Of a stretch of DNA of 64,000 nucleotides, positions 44,245 through 53,431 are shown one piece after another. A model generated the notes under the pieces. It was not told the origin of the DNA, ran no database searches, and worked only from the letters and a program-made list of their open reading frames with translations. The DNA comes from Chitinophagaceae bacterium (GTDB taxonomy: Bacteria; Bacteroidota; Bacteroidia; Chitinophagales; Chitinophagaceae). Every line of letters starts with the position of its first letter. The first letter of the stretch is position 1. The DNA lies in contig CP065012.1 of NCBI GenBank assembly GCA_016699815.1, positions 2,891,001-2,955,000 of the forward strand, in the 5' to 3' direction. A program made the position numbers and the translations under genes.

Positions 44245-47200
44245 TTACCGTAAAAGTAAACTGCTGCCTTTTGCAAATACTTTTTGCCTGCTTATCGGGT
44301 CGCGGTAGTTTAATAGCCATACATATGCACCTGTAGGTGAAGGTATGGTTTTAAATTTTCCGTTCCATCCTTCCACAGGGTTATGTGTCATAAAAACCAA
44401 CGCTCCATACCTGTTGAAAATTTGAAAAGTAAATTCGGTTGCCAGCATCGCATTAGTAGGTTTTAAGGTTTCATTCAGCCCGTCTTCATTTGGTGTAAAT
44501 GCACTAGGTACCTTAATGAGGCAGTTGTCCAATACTTTTATCAATACATCGTCTGTACCTGTACAACCATTATTATTAACGGTTACGGTATAGATTTCAG
44601 AAACGGGGTTGCTGATAATTGTAGGGGATTGAGCGCCGGTACTCCAGGTAAACTGATATAAAGGATTTTCGTTAGCGTTTAAAATTGTAGTGTATCCTGG
44701 GCACAATATTTGGTCTGCGCCAAGATAAGGCCTTGGTACCGTATAAACTTGTGTGCTGTCTTTATAGGTATAGCTGCCGCAAAACCGGTCAGTTGCTGTA
44801 AGACTAATCAAATATTGGCCCTGCCCTGTATAATTGAATAATACAGAATCTGTATTTGCAACAGTAGCGCCATGGCCGGAGTTCCAAACAAAATTGCTGA
44901 TATAGCCGTTGAGGTTTGTAAATAATTTTACCCTTTCGTTGCTGCAATAATTATTAAGCAAACCAGTATAGCTAACTAATGGCAATGCCGTAATATGCAC
45001 ACTGTCTAATGCACTGCTGTCTCTGCAACCATGTATATCTGTGGCAATTAACTGAATAAAATATGTATTGCTGCTGTTGTACAAATAGGGCGCCGGAACC
45101 TGCCCGTTGAATTGTGTTCCATCTCCCATTAGCCAAATATATTGCAATCCGCTGCCGGTAGAATTATTGCTAAAACTAACTGGTTTGTTTACACAGGTTG
45201 TATCAGGGTTTATGCTAAATGCAGCATTAAAGGCGTTGTTCAAAATAAAATTTTGGCTTTGAGTACTATTGCAAAACCCGTTGGATACAGTTAAGCTTAC
45301 GTTTACATTATTGGTTGCAACCGGAAAATACTGGCTTACATTTTGACCAGAAATTGCAGACCCGCCATTAAAAGACCATTGCCAGGAGTTGACAGCAGCG
45401 CCGCCTGCATGGGCAACAACAATTGTGTCTTCTACACAGCCCCAAAGGATATTGCCGGTAAAGTGTGCATCGGGCTGTGATAAAGTTGAAAAAGAAATGC
45501 TGTTTGTATTACTTTGTAGGGCATTACAGGTATCTATAATTCCGTTGCCATCGCTACCGGTAAGGTTGTGCAAAGTATAATTTCCTCCTAAAGATATTGG
45601 CCCGGTTAAATGCAATTCAACCCACTGCGTAAAGCCCTGCGTACAAGTAGTGTTTGTAGTGGCAGAAGCAATACTTACCGATGCCGGTCCGGCTATTGAA
45701 AAATCTGAACCATTGGCGCTGATGCTGCTGCATTTAATAGGTTTACTGTAAAAAACTTTTATTTTTGAAGGAGTACATTTTAAGAATTGAACCGAATCAA
45801 AAATGGGTAATGGCGCCTGTGTTGTGGTAAATGCAAAGGAATAGCCATTGGCAATAAATGAGTAGCAGCTATCGCTAAAGGTATTGCCATCTGTACCATT
45901 GGTTATGGTAACATTAAAATTTCCTGCAGGTATATTGCTGTTAAGTAAAATTTCTGCTTCTGTTGCATATCCTGTACTGTTACAATTTAAATTAATTGTA
46001 TTAATGAGCCAGGTTCCGGGGGTTATAGAAAATTCGCTAATGCCGGAAATGCTGCTGCAAAGCACAGGCTTATCAAATTGAACGGTCAATTTATTTGGAT
46101 AACACTCATTGAAAATTACATTTTGAATTAGTGGCGCAACGGTTGTTTGATTGATTACTAATGGGATGCTGAAGGGTAGGGTGAGCGCAGTTCCGCAGGT
46201 ATCCACAAAGCTATTGCCATCTGTTCCATTGGCCAATGAAACCGTATAATTCCCCCAGGGAAGCGGTTGTTGTAGTGTTAATAAAATAGTATCGGTAATT
46301 AAAGGAGAACCTGTACAGATTGTTTGTGCTGAAAGTATGCTGTTACCGGGAGCATTTATTGAAAATTCAGAGCCTGTAGCTGTAATACTGTTGCACAATA
46401 CTTTTTTTGATAAAGCTATTTTTAATTGCGTAGGTGCGCAACCGTGATAAGTGACGCCGGTAATATTTACAGGTGATTGTGCAGGAATGGTAAATGCAAT
46501 GGGTACTGCGGCTATCATTGCCTGCTGACAAACATCAAGCAGAGTATTGGCATCGGTTCCGTTATTTACTGTTAATGTATAATTGCCAGCCGTGAGAGCT
46601 GTTTGTAAGTTTAAAATAATTTCAGTTACGGCATTGGTGCTGCTGCAATTGGATATAATTCCTGTAATCACATGAGAACCATTGGAAATTGTAAATTCTG
46701 ATCCGGCAGCAGTTATACTACTGCATAAGATATCTTCAGAGAAAGTAATTTTTACTTTAGATGCATCGCAACCATTAATTCCAACACTTGTAATAGTAGG
46801 CGGATTGGGGTTACTGGTTAAAACGGAAGAGCCTCCTGTAAAATCCAAATTATACCCAAGACCGGAATTTGACCAATTGGAAACAACTATTAGGTAATCA
46901 TGGCCAGCTAAAATAGTAGGCATAGCATTAAATTGAGGGTTGACGCCGGCACAATTTACATTACCTGTGCCTGTTGAGGTACAGCCTGTTGGGCCTGTAT
47001 TGCCGCTAAGGTTTACAGATATTTCATGACCTCCACTAAACAATTGCGAAAAGCTTATACTGGTTACATCATATACTGCCCAATCATAATCATCTGCAGG
47101 ACCCAAAGGAGTTAATAAAAATCCAAGTGCGCCGGTTGCATAGCAATGAAAAGAATACCAGGCTGCATTATCGGCATTAAAGCTCCACCCAGCACAGCCT

Positions 47201-47364
47201 GCAAAAGGGATAGTTGGGCCGAAACAAGAAGATATATTGCTTTGAAAAAAAGTACTGCTACTGCAAATTACGGTAGCAGTTTGTGCTGTTGAACCTGGCG
47301 AAGAGCAATTTTGTGCTTTGATAAAAAAAGGGAGCACTAATAAAAATAAAGTAATAAACCGCAT
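44245..47364 (-). CDS. Large T9SS type B surface protein with four repeats and PKD domains
   Basis: A 1039-residue secreted protein. After the signal peptide (about 1-18) comes a cysteine-rich N-terminal domain (to about 185). Four imperfect repeats of about 110 residues follow (about 190-635), each with a G/EC-x-P/A-x-K-x-K/T-V/I opening, a CSSI or CNSI motif and a closing ANG/NGTDGN segment. Two or three PKD-like domains (about 640-890) come next. The C terminus has the gliding-motility-associated type B sorting domain (VPSAFTPNEDGLNE, FQIFNRYGALVF, PTGAYVWLL). It is probably an adhesin or surface filament component. It lies three bases from the convergent S66 gene and diverges from the second S66 gene. 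Confidence 0.88.
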   Translation of the reverse strand: MRFITLFLLVLPFFIKAQNCSSPGSTAQTATVICSSSTFFQSNISSCFGPTIPFAGCAGWSFNADNAAWYSFHCYATGALGFLLTPLGPADDYDWAVYDVTSISFSQLFSGGHEISVNLSGNTGPTGCTSTGTGNVNCAGVNPQFNAMPTILAGHDYLIVVSNWSNSGLGYNLDFTGGSSVLTSNPNPPTITSVGINGCDASKVKITFSEDILCSSITAAGSEFTISNGSHVITGIISNCSSTNAVTEIILNLQTALTAGNYTLTVNNGTDANTLLDVCQQAMIAAVPIAFTIPAQSPVNITGVTYHGCAPTQLKIALSKKVLCNSITATGSEFSINAPGNSILSAQTICTGSPLITDTILLTLQQPLPWGNYTVSLANGTDGNSFVDTCGTALTLPFSIPLVINQTTVAPLIQNVIFNECYPNKLTVQFDKPVLCSSISGISEFSITPGTWLINTINLNCNSTGYATEAEILLNSNIPAGNFNVTITNGTDGNTFSDSCYSFIANGYSFAFTTTQAPLPIFDSVQFLKCTPSKIKVFYSKPIKCSSISANGSDFSIAGPASVSIASATTNTTCTQGFTQWVELHLTGPISLGGNYTLHNLTGSDGNGIIDTCNALQSNTNSISFSTLSQPDAHFTGNILWGCVEDTIVVAHAGGAAVNSWQWSFNGGSAISGQNVSQYFPVATNNVNVSLTVSNGFCNSTQSQNFILNNAFNAAFSINPDTTCVNKPVSFSNNSTGSGLQYIWLMGDGTQFNGQVPAPYLYNSSNTYFIQLIATDIHGCRDSSALDSVHITALPLVSYTGLLNNYCSNERVKLFTNLNGYISNFVWNSGHGATVANTDSVLFNYTGQGQYLISLTATDRFCGSYTYKDSTQVYTVPRPYLGADQILCPGYTTILNANENPLYQFTWSTGAQSPTIISNPVSEIYTVTVNNNGCTGTDDVLIKVLDNCLIKVPSAFTPNEDGLNETLKPTNAMLATEFTFQIFNRYGALVFMTHNPVEGWNGKFKTIPSPTGAYVWLLNYRDPISRQKVFAKGSSLLLR

Positions 47365-47391
47365 TTATCCAATTTTGGTAAATTTAATTTA

Positions 47392-47399
47392 TAATTTTG
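47392..47399 (+). promoter_or_regulatory. -7 element immediately before the second S66 gene
   Basis: TAATTTTG ends five bases before the ATG at 47405, so transcription from it would give a leaderless or nearly leaderless mRNA. The region between the divergent starts (47364 and 47405) is only 40 bases. Confidence 0.45.
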
Positions 47400-47404
47400 A
47401 AGTT

Positions 47405-48313
47405 ATGAGAACGAAATTTCCACCATACCTTAAGAAAGGCGACTGTATTGCCATTACTTGCCCGGCCGGTTATATGGCGGTGCAAAAAGCGCAAACCTGT
47501 ATCCACACATTGCAAAGCTGGGGTTTTAATGTGATGGTAGGTAAAACTTTAGGAAGCAATACACAAAACTATTTTAGTGGAACCGATGAAGAAAGGTTAA
47601 TTGAACTGCAGGCCATGCTTGATGAACCTTCCATAAAAGCCATACTGTTTGGCCGTGGCGGTTACGGCATGGGCCGCATCATTGATAAATTAAATTTTAA
47701 AAAATTCCTGAAAAACCCAAAATGGCTTATTGGCTTTAGCGATATAACTATTTTGCATACCCATATTTTTAATAATTATGCTATTGCCACTTTACATGCA
47801 CCTATGGCTGGTGCTTTTAATGAGCAGGATACGGAATTTGTACTTTCCCTAAAAAATGCTTTGCTCAATAAAAAGGCAAAATACAATAGTGCGCCTTATT
47901 CTTTAAATAAAATAGGAAAAGCCACCGGCAAACTGGTTGGTGGCAACCTGGCTTTGCTGGCGCATGTTGTGGGCACAAAATCTGACTTTACTACAAAAAA
48001 TTGTATTTTATTTATTGAAGATACCGGTGAATATTTATACAGTATAGACAGGATGATGCACCAGCTTAAAAGAAGTGCAAAGCTAAAAAACCTTGCCGGG
48101 CTTATATTGGGCGGATTTACCGATATGAAAGATACCGAAAGGCCTTTTGGTAAAACTATTGAAGAACTTTTGCTGGATGTGGTGCAGGAATATAATTATC
48201 CCGTATGTTTCCACTTCCCTGTGAGCCATGCATTGCATAACTATGCATTGAAAATAGGGGCAACTTACCAGTTAAATGTAAGCAAAGAAAAAGTAGCGCT
48301 TAAAGAGCAATAA
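47405..48313 (+). CDS. LD-carboxypeptidase (S66), cytoplasmic copy 2
   Basis: A 302-residue paralogue of the gene at 43229. It has KKGDCIAITCPAGY, FGRGGYGMGRIID, the nucleophile serine in GFSDITIL, FIEDTGEYLYSIDRM and FPVSHALHNYAL, so the Ser-Glu-His set is intact. The start is placed at ATG 47405; the frame is open 29 codons upstream, but that segment overlaps the divergent surface protein gene and is unlike the family. Without a signal peptide it should act in the cytoplasm, the classical location for LdcA in murein recycling. Confidence 0.9.
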   Translation: MRTKFPPYLKKGDCIAITCPAGYMAVQKAQTCIHTLQSWGFNVMVGKTLGSNTQNYFSGTDEERLIELQAMLDEPSIKAILFGRGGYGMGRIIDKLNFKKFLKNPKWLIGFSDITILHTHIFNNYAIATLHAPMAGAFNEQDTEFVLSLKNALLNKKAKYNSAPYSLNKIGKATGKLVGGNLALLAHVVGTKSDFTTKNCILFIEDTGEYLYSIDRMMHQLKRSAKLKNLAGLILGGFTDMKDTERPFGKTIEELLLDVVQEYNYPVCFHFPVSHALHNYALKIGATYQLNVSKEKVALKEQ

Positions 48314-48314
48314 T

Positions 48315-49130
48315 TTATTTTATTAAAATAGAATCTAAAGCGGTTTTATATTCTTTAAATGCTGCAAGATTATGGTGCGTACCTCCGGTTATAGTTATAA
48401 ACTGGTCTGTTGGTTTCAACTTATTTTTTAATTTTTCGGCACAACCCAAAAAAACAACGCCATCATCTGTACCATGAAAAATAGTTACAGGCGACTGTGT
48501 ATCTTCCAAAAATTTATAGGTAGGTAAATTAAACTTACTCATTTTGCCGGCGGGGTAAATAAATGCGTAAGAGCCAAATAAATCGGGTATGCTGTAATAC
48601 GGCGTTTCCAAAACAAGCGCTTTGGGCTTAAAGGTAGATGCAGTATAGGCTGCAATGGCGGTGCCCAGCGATTTTCCGTAAACAATTATGCTATCGTTGG
48701 CAAAAGCATGTTGCGCCATTTTGCGAATAGATAAAGCCTGGTCGTATAATTTCTTTTCGGTTATTTCCCCGCTGCTTTTTCCAAAGCCGGGGTAATCTTC
48801 CATCCAAACCTCGTAGCCCTGTTTTGTAAATACTTCTGCAAATTTTGCATAGCGTTCCACATTTTCCCTGTTGCCATGAAAGTATAACACAACGCCTCTT
48901 GTAATGTTTCCTTCCGGTAAAAATTTAACCAGGTTGCAGGTGTCTTCTTTATTAAAAGGGATATTGATTTCCCTGAATTTTTGGGTAAAGCTAAATTGAT
49001 GGGATGCATTCAATTTTACCGGGTGAAATAAAAACTTTTCCTGCAGGTAATAAAGTGCAATGCCAATAGTGCAATACACAAGTACTGTTATTTTAAGGAG
49101 CCTGAATATTTTTTTTCTTTTAGTTGCCAT
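48315..49130 (-). CDS. Membrane-anchored alpha/beta hydrolase
   Basis: A 271-residue alpha/beta hydrolase with one N-terminal transmembrane helix (about 10-30). Features of the ABHD13/BEM46-like group are visible: oxyanion YFHGNREN, the nucleophile elbow YGKSLG, the acid in FHGTDDGVV and the catalytic His in GGTHHNL. The substrate is unknown. The stop is one base from that of the convergent S66 gene. Confidence 0.87.
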   Translation of the reverse strand: MATKRKKIFRLLKITVLVYCTIGIALYYLQEKFLFHPVKLNASHQFSFTQKFREINIPFNKEDTCNLVKFLPEGNITRGVVLYFHGNRENVERYAKFAEVFTKQGYEVWMEDYPGFGKSSGEITEKKLYDQALSIRKMAQHAFANDSIIVYGKSLGTAIAAYTASTFKPKALVLETPYYSIPDLFGSYAFIYPAGKMSKFNLPTYKFLEDTQSPVTIFHGTDDGVVFLGCAEKLKNKLKPTDQFITITGGTHHNLAAFKEYKTALDSILIK

Positions 49131-49216
49131 TTATAATTTTATAGTAGGCAAAGGTAAAAATTTCCGCTTTTTACAAGCGTTAAATTTATTTTAACCAGGC
49201 TTTGTATCTTGTGCCT

Positions 49217-50482
49217 GTGAACCTAAAAGTACAACCCGGCATTTTTGATGGGAATTTTATTGCACCTGCTTCTAAAAGCTGTATGCAGCGGGCTTGTGCG
49301 CTGGCTTTGCTGCATAATGGCCCAACCGTTATTGAAAACCCGGGAAAAAGCAATGATGATTTGGCTGCATTGGCAATTATTAAAATCCTTGGTGCCGAAG
49401 TAATTGAAAAAAACGGCTTGTTATATGTACAATCCCTGGGCGTAAACCCTGTTGCCAACTCAGTAAATTGTGGCGAAAGCGGCCTTGCAGCACGTATGTT
49501 TGCACCTATTGCGGCATTATGCAAGGTGAAGTTAACCATTACAGGTGAAGGCAGTTTACTGAAAAGACCGATGCATTTTTTTGAAGAAATTTTACCGCAA
49601 TTAGCAGTAACTATAAAAACCAATAACGGCTTTTTACCATTGCACATAAAAGGGCCATTACAGAGTAAGGATATTACTATTGATGGCTCTGTAAGTTCAC
49701 AATATTTAACCGGGCTTTTGCTGGCATTTGCCCATTGCGAAAAACCAGGTACAATAAATGTAAAAAACCTTAAAAGCAAACCGTATATAGATTTAAGCCT
49801 GCAAATGATGAAGCATTTTGGCTATACCATAAAAAATAATAACTACGAAAAATTTGAAGTTGTACCATTAAGCCAAAAACAAGGGGAAAAAATAAATTAC
49901 ACAGTAGAAGGCGACTGGAGCAATGCTGCATTTTTGCTTGTAGCCGGAGCTATTGCCGGTAAAGCCGTGATCAGCAATTTATATATCCATTCGGCGCAGG
50001 CAGATAAAGCCGTATTGCAGGCTCTGGAACTTGCGGCTGCAGATATTTCCGTAAAAGAAAATGAAATTTCAGTAAACAAATCTATGCTTCGGCCTTTTTG
50101 TTTTGATGCAACCCATTGCCCCGATCTATTTCCGCCATTGGTTGCATTGGCTGCTTATGCCCACGGAACATCGGTGATTGAAGGATGTGAAAGGCTGCTA
50201 CACAAAGAAAGCAACCGGGCCTTAACTTTGCAGCAGGAATTTGCAAAACTTGGGGTAGTAATAGCATTAAAAGATAATAAAATGATGATTGAAGGAAGTG
50301 GAACTGTAAATGCGGCACAGGTATTCTCTCACAACGATCACCGTATAGCAATGGCCTGTGCTGTGGCAGCTTTGGGCGCAAAAGGCGCTGTTGATATTGA
50401 AGCAGCAGAAGCAGTCAATAAATCGTATCCCGCTTTTTTAAGCCATCTTCAATTGGCAGGTATTATAATTACAAAAGCATAA
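49217..50482 (+). CDS. aroA: 3-phosphoshikimate 1-carboxyvinyltransferase (EPSP synthase)
   Basis: Joins shikimate 3-phosphate and phosphoenolpyruvate in the sixth step of aromatic amino acid synthesis. Motifs include APASKSCMQRA (the family's APxSKS), NCGESGLAARM, DGSVSSQYLTG, EGDWSNAAF and HNDHRIAMA. The start is placed at GTG 49217 (NLKVQP), which matches the usual N terminus; an in-frame GTG at 49211 and TTG at 49202 are alternatives. The chorismate synthase gene follows after nine bases, forming an aroA-aroC pair that carries shikimate 3-phosphate to chorismate. Confidence 0.95.
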   Translation: MNLKVQPGIFDGNFIAPASKSCMQRACALALLHNGPTVIENPGKSNDDLAALAIIKILGAEVIEKNGLLYVQSLGVNPVANSVNCGESGLAARMFAPIAALCKVKLTITGEGSLLKRPMHFFEEILPQLAVTIKTNNGFLPLHIKGPLQSKDITIDGSVSSQYLTGLLLAFAHCEKPGTINVKNLKSKPYIDLSLQMMKHFGYTIKNNNYEKFEVVPLSQKQGEKINYTVEGDWSNAAFLLVAGAIAGKAVISNLYIHSAQADKAVLQALELAAADISVKENEISVNKSMLRPFCFDATHCPDLFPPLVALAAYAHGTSVIEGCERLLHKESNRALTLQQEFAKLGVVIALKDNKMMIEGSGTVNAAQVFSHNDHRIAMACAVAALGAKGAVDIEAAEAVNKSYPAFLSHLQLAGIIITKA

Positions 50483-50491
50483 AATAATATA

Positions 50492-51478
50492 GTGAATAAT
50501 TTTGGTAATTTATTTCGTTTATCCATTTTTGGGGAATCTCATGGCAACGCCGTTGGTGTGGTTATTGATGGTTGCCCACCTGGGATTTCCCTTACTGAAG
50601 CAGATTTTGAAGAAGATTTGGAAAGACGAAAAGGCAGCAAACAAAAAGGCACTACGCCCCGTAAGGAAGATGATATGCCGGTATTTCTTTCGGGTGTATT
50701 TAATGGCAAAACCACAGGCGCACCCCTTACCATAATTTTTGAAAATAAAAATACCCGGAGCCAGGATTATGAAAATCAAAAAGAAATTTTCCGACCCGGC
50801 CATGCAGATTTTGTGGCCGAAAAAAAGTTTAAGGGTTTTCAGGATTACAGGGGCGGCGGGCATTTTAGCGGTAGGCTCACGGTATGCCTTGTTGCGGCTG
50901 CGGTGGTTGCCAAAAAGGTTTTGAAAAATATTTTTCCCCTTCTTTCAATAGAGGCAAAGCTTATTGAACTGGGTGGCGAAAAAAATATAGAAACCGGTTT
51001 ACAAAATGCATTAGCAGCAAACGACAGTGTGGGCGGAATTGTAGAATGTGTTGCACAGCCTTTGCCGGTTGGTTTAGGTGAGCCTTTTTTTAATTCTGTG
51101 GAGGCTTTGATAAGCCATGCCGTTTTCAGCATACCGGCTATAAAAGGTATAGAGTTTGGCTCCGGCTTTGGCGCAGCTAAAATGCCCGGCAGCAGACATA
51201 ACGATCCTATTACAGATGCAAGCGGCAAAACAGCTACCAATAATGCAGGCGGAATTACAGGGGGCATTAGCAATGGCAACCCGTTGGTATTTAGGGTTGT
51301 GGTAAAGCCAGCATCATCCACGCCGCAGCAGCAAAACTCGCTTAATACCACCACCGGTAAAATGGAAGATTTTACTATTGCCGGCCGCCACGACCTTGCC
51401 ATTGCTCTGAGGGTTCCGGTAGTAATAGAAGCCGTTACTGCTTGTGTGCTACTCGACCTTGCTTTGATGAATAAATAA
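50492..51478 (+). CDS. aroC: Chorismate synthase
   Basis: Uses reduced FMN to convert EPSP to chorismate. The 328-residue protein starts with GTG at 50492 and has FGESHGNAVGVVIDG, RPGHADF, the DYRGGGHFSGRLT variant of the FMN/phosphate-binding loop and GRHDLAIALRVPVVIEA. It is about 25 residues shorter than E. coli AroC, but all blocks are present. It lies in an operon with aroA. Confidence 0.95.
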   Translation: MNNFGNLFRLSIFGESHGNAVGVVIDGCPPGISLTEADFEEDLERRKGSKQKGTTPRKEDDMPVFLSGVFNGKTTGAPLTIIFENKNTRSQDYENQKEIFRPGHADFVAEKKFKGFQDYRGGGHFSGRLTVCLVAAAVVAKKVLKNIFPLLSIEAKLIELGGEKNIETGLQNALAANDSVGGIVECVAQPLPVGLGEPFFNSVEALISHAVFSIPAIKGIEFGSGFGAAKMPGSRHNDPITDASGKTATNNAGGITGGISNGNPLVFRVVVKPASSTPQQQNSLNTTTGKMEDFTIAGRHDLAIALRVPVVIEAVTACVLLDLALMNK

Positions 51479-51880
51479 ATTATATAGATTTTACTTAGTT
51501 GTAAAGTTTCTAAATCAAACAAACAATTTAATGCCGAAAAATAATTTAGAAGAATAAGAATGACCCTAAGCTGGAATGAAATAATTGACCGTTCCTTATA
51601 ATTTTCCAAAGATTGGGCAGATACATAAAACGAATATGTAGTCGCAAAAACAATCCTGGTTTTTTTACTTTTTTGTATTTCTTTGTTAAAAAATAGCGCC
51701 ATTTGAGTACCGTTAAAAAAAGCCGGATGACGGTAAGGGATGCATTGACTTGCTATGCAAAAGCGTTATCTTCATTAATACGAAAAATAAAGGCAAAAAC
51801 CTCTACCGTGTTTTTGTATATGCCAAAGAAAACAAAAAACAGTAACCTACTTTTCTTATATATTATTGTGGCCGTTGCAA
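51479..51880. other. Intergenic region after aroC, possible gene remnant
   Basis: About 400 bases without a convincing gene. A 43-codon stretch at 51717-51845 is open without an ATG and encodes a compositionally protein-like segment (FINTKNKGKNLYRVFVYAKE), and another plus-strand frame is open from a TTG at 51703 to 51924. Neither resembles a known family. This could be a decayed gene or chance. No terminator hairpin for aroC was found. Confidence 0.3.
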
Positions 51881-52411
51881 TTAATAATCTTCATCCTGGT
51901 AGGTTTCGTAATTTTTCACTGTAGTGGCAAAATAAATTACGCCCATTAAAAGTGCAAGCGCCAGTATAATGCTGGTCATTAAGCCGGGGTTTTGCTTAAA
52001 ACTAAAAGGGTTATCGGTGGCAACGCCTGTAGCAGGCGATTGTGGCGCTGCAGTGGGTTGCAGCTTGCCGGTTTCATCTTTAATAAAAGCCATTATATTT
52101 TCTATGTCCGCATCGGTTAAATCTTTATGGTCGGGCATTGGAAATTTTTTGAATTTTTCAAAAATGGCAATTGCCGCAGTATCGCCACTTTGGATAAGGG
52201 CCTGTGAGGAATGTACAAATTTCTTTATCCAGTCCATACTTTTGCGGTCGTAAATACCTGCAAGGGCCGGGCCTGCAAAGTCTTTATCTACTTTGTGGCA
52301 ACTGCTGCAGCGGCTGGTAAACGTTTTTTTGCCTTCTTCAATTGGCGATCCATAGACCTGTTGCCCTGCAAAGCCTATTACTACAAGTAGGGTTAGTTTC
52401 AGTAATTTCAT
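51881..52411 (-). CDS. Membrane-anchored c-type cytochrome
   Basis: A 176-residue protein with a signal peptide (about 1-21), a single class I cytochrome c domain with haem motif CSSCH (35-39) and methionine ligand probably in FPMPDHKDL, a proline-rich linker, and a C-terminal transmembrane helix (MTSIILALALLMGVIYFA) with a short tail. It should face the periplasm and carry electrons between respiratory complexes or from dehydrogenases. The partner is unknown; PuuD elsewhere in the window has a similar cytochrome domain. No neighbouring respiratory genes are present. Confidence 0.88.
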   Translation of the reverse strand: MKLLKLTLLVVIGFAGQQVYGSPIEEGKKTFTSRCSSCHKVDKDFAGPALAGIYDRKSMDWIKKFVHSSQALIQSGDTAAIAIFEKFKKFPMPDHKDLTDADIENIMAFIKDETGKLQPTAAPQSPATGVATDNPFSFKQNPGLMTSIILALALLMGVIYFATTVKNYETYQDEDY

Positions 52412-52704
52412 CCCTTTATATTTTTTTATCGGTGATCAATTTCTAAGGCGTAAAAATATACAGGCAATGCTTTTGCTGCAATGATGCTGGTTAACAGCAC
52501 AAATGATTGGCATCATGCCAAAAAAGGACAAAATTGTCTGAAATACAGTGAGTTATTAAATTAAGCATGTGCCATTGCCGTAAAAGGCTTGAGCTATTTC
52601 GGTTTAATAATATTGCCGGCAAAAAAAAACTGCATTAAGGGAGTTTGTTTCTTAAATAAAAATTTAAACTAATAAATATTTTAATAGAATATTTTATGAA
52701 GACT
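52412..52704. other. Intergenic region upstream of the cytochrome gene
   Basis: About 290 AT-rich bases between two minus-strand genes. It should contain the cytochrome promoter. No open frame or recognised RNA element is seen. Confidence 0.4.
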
Positions 52705-53427
52705 TTACTGCCGGGCTTTTTCAATACTTTCCCTCAGCATATTTTCATTAATATATCCTTCGCTTTGCCACACAACCATTTTGTTTTTATATAATTTTAA
52801 AACAGGGATGGCTTCAATACCCAGTTGCGTGCAAAGTTCCATGTTGTCATCAACATTAATTTTAACCAGGGTAAGTATTTGGTTTTTTTCTTGTGCAATT
52901 TTTTTTATAAAAGGCGCCATTTTTTTACAGGGTCCGCACCAGTCGGCATAAAAATCTACCAATACCAGTTTTGAACTGTCTTTCATAAGGTTGCCGTATT
53001 CTATTAAACTGAGGCCTTTTGTTTTTAAGGTTTTTTGTGTGGTACTGGGTAGCCCGGCAGCATTCCATGCCATAAAACCGCCTTTCATATCATACACTTT
53101 TTTAAAACCTTCTTCTCTAAGCTTGGCTACAGCTGCTGCGCTCCTGCCTCCGCCTAGGCAGTACACAAATACCGGCCTGCTTTTTTTAATTTCACTTAGG
53201 TTTTGGAAAAAATCGCTGCTGTTCCAGTTTATGTTTATGGCATTTTCCAAATGGCCTTTATCAAATTCTTCCGGCGTACGCACATCTAATATTTGCGCAT
53301 TGGGTGCATGGGCAATTTTTTTGGAAAAAGTTTTGGCATCAACCGGACTTGCGTTTCCCTGTGGCTGGTTGTTGCTGCACCCAAAAGTGAAGCATGCAGC
53401 AATAAAAAATAAAAATATTTTTTGCAT
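52705..53427 (-). CDS. Rhodanese-thioredoxin fusion lipoprotein
   Basis: A 240-residue lipoprotein (lipobox FTFGC, Cys17). A rhodanese domain (about 30-130) has active-site cysteine in VYCLGGGRSA and the C-terminal KGGFMAWNAAG signature. A thioredoxin domain (about 135-240) has YADWCGPCKK and the cis-proline AIPVLKLY. It probably handles sulfane sulfur or disulfide exchange on the periplasmic side. It follows trxA by four bases and is part of a DUF2892-trxA-rhodanese/trx group. Confidence 0.9.
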   Translation of the reverse strand: MQKIFLFFIAACFTFGCSNNQPQGNASPVDAKTFSKKIAHAPNAQILDVRTPEEFDKGHLENAININWNSSDFFQNLSEIKKSRPVFVYCLGGGRSAAAVAKLREEGFKKVYDMKGGFMAWNAAGLPSTTQKTLKTKGLSLIEYGNLMKDSSKLVLVDFYADWCGPCKKMAPFIKKIAQEKNQILTLVKINVDDNMELCTQLGIEAIPVLKLYKNKMVVWQSEGYINENMLRESIEKARQ

Positions 53428-53431
53428 GGTA

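Noticed and set aside
47318..47404. Upstream extension of the second S66 gene
   Set aside because: It overlaps the divergent surface protein gene and the family N terminus begins at 47405.
50739..50924. Small plus-strand frame inside aroC
   Set aside because: Out-of-frame shadow without family resemblance.
50845..51702. Long minus-strand frame antisense to aroC
   Set aside because: Most of it is a shadow of aroC; the residue pattern is low in complexity and has no recognisable domain.
51703..51924. Plus-strand frame of 73 codons after aroC
   Set aside because: It starts with TTG, overlaps the cytochrome gene end and shows no domain; kept only as a possible remnant region.
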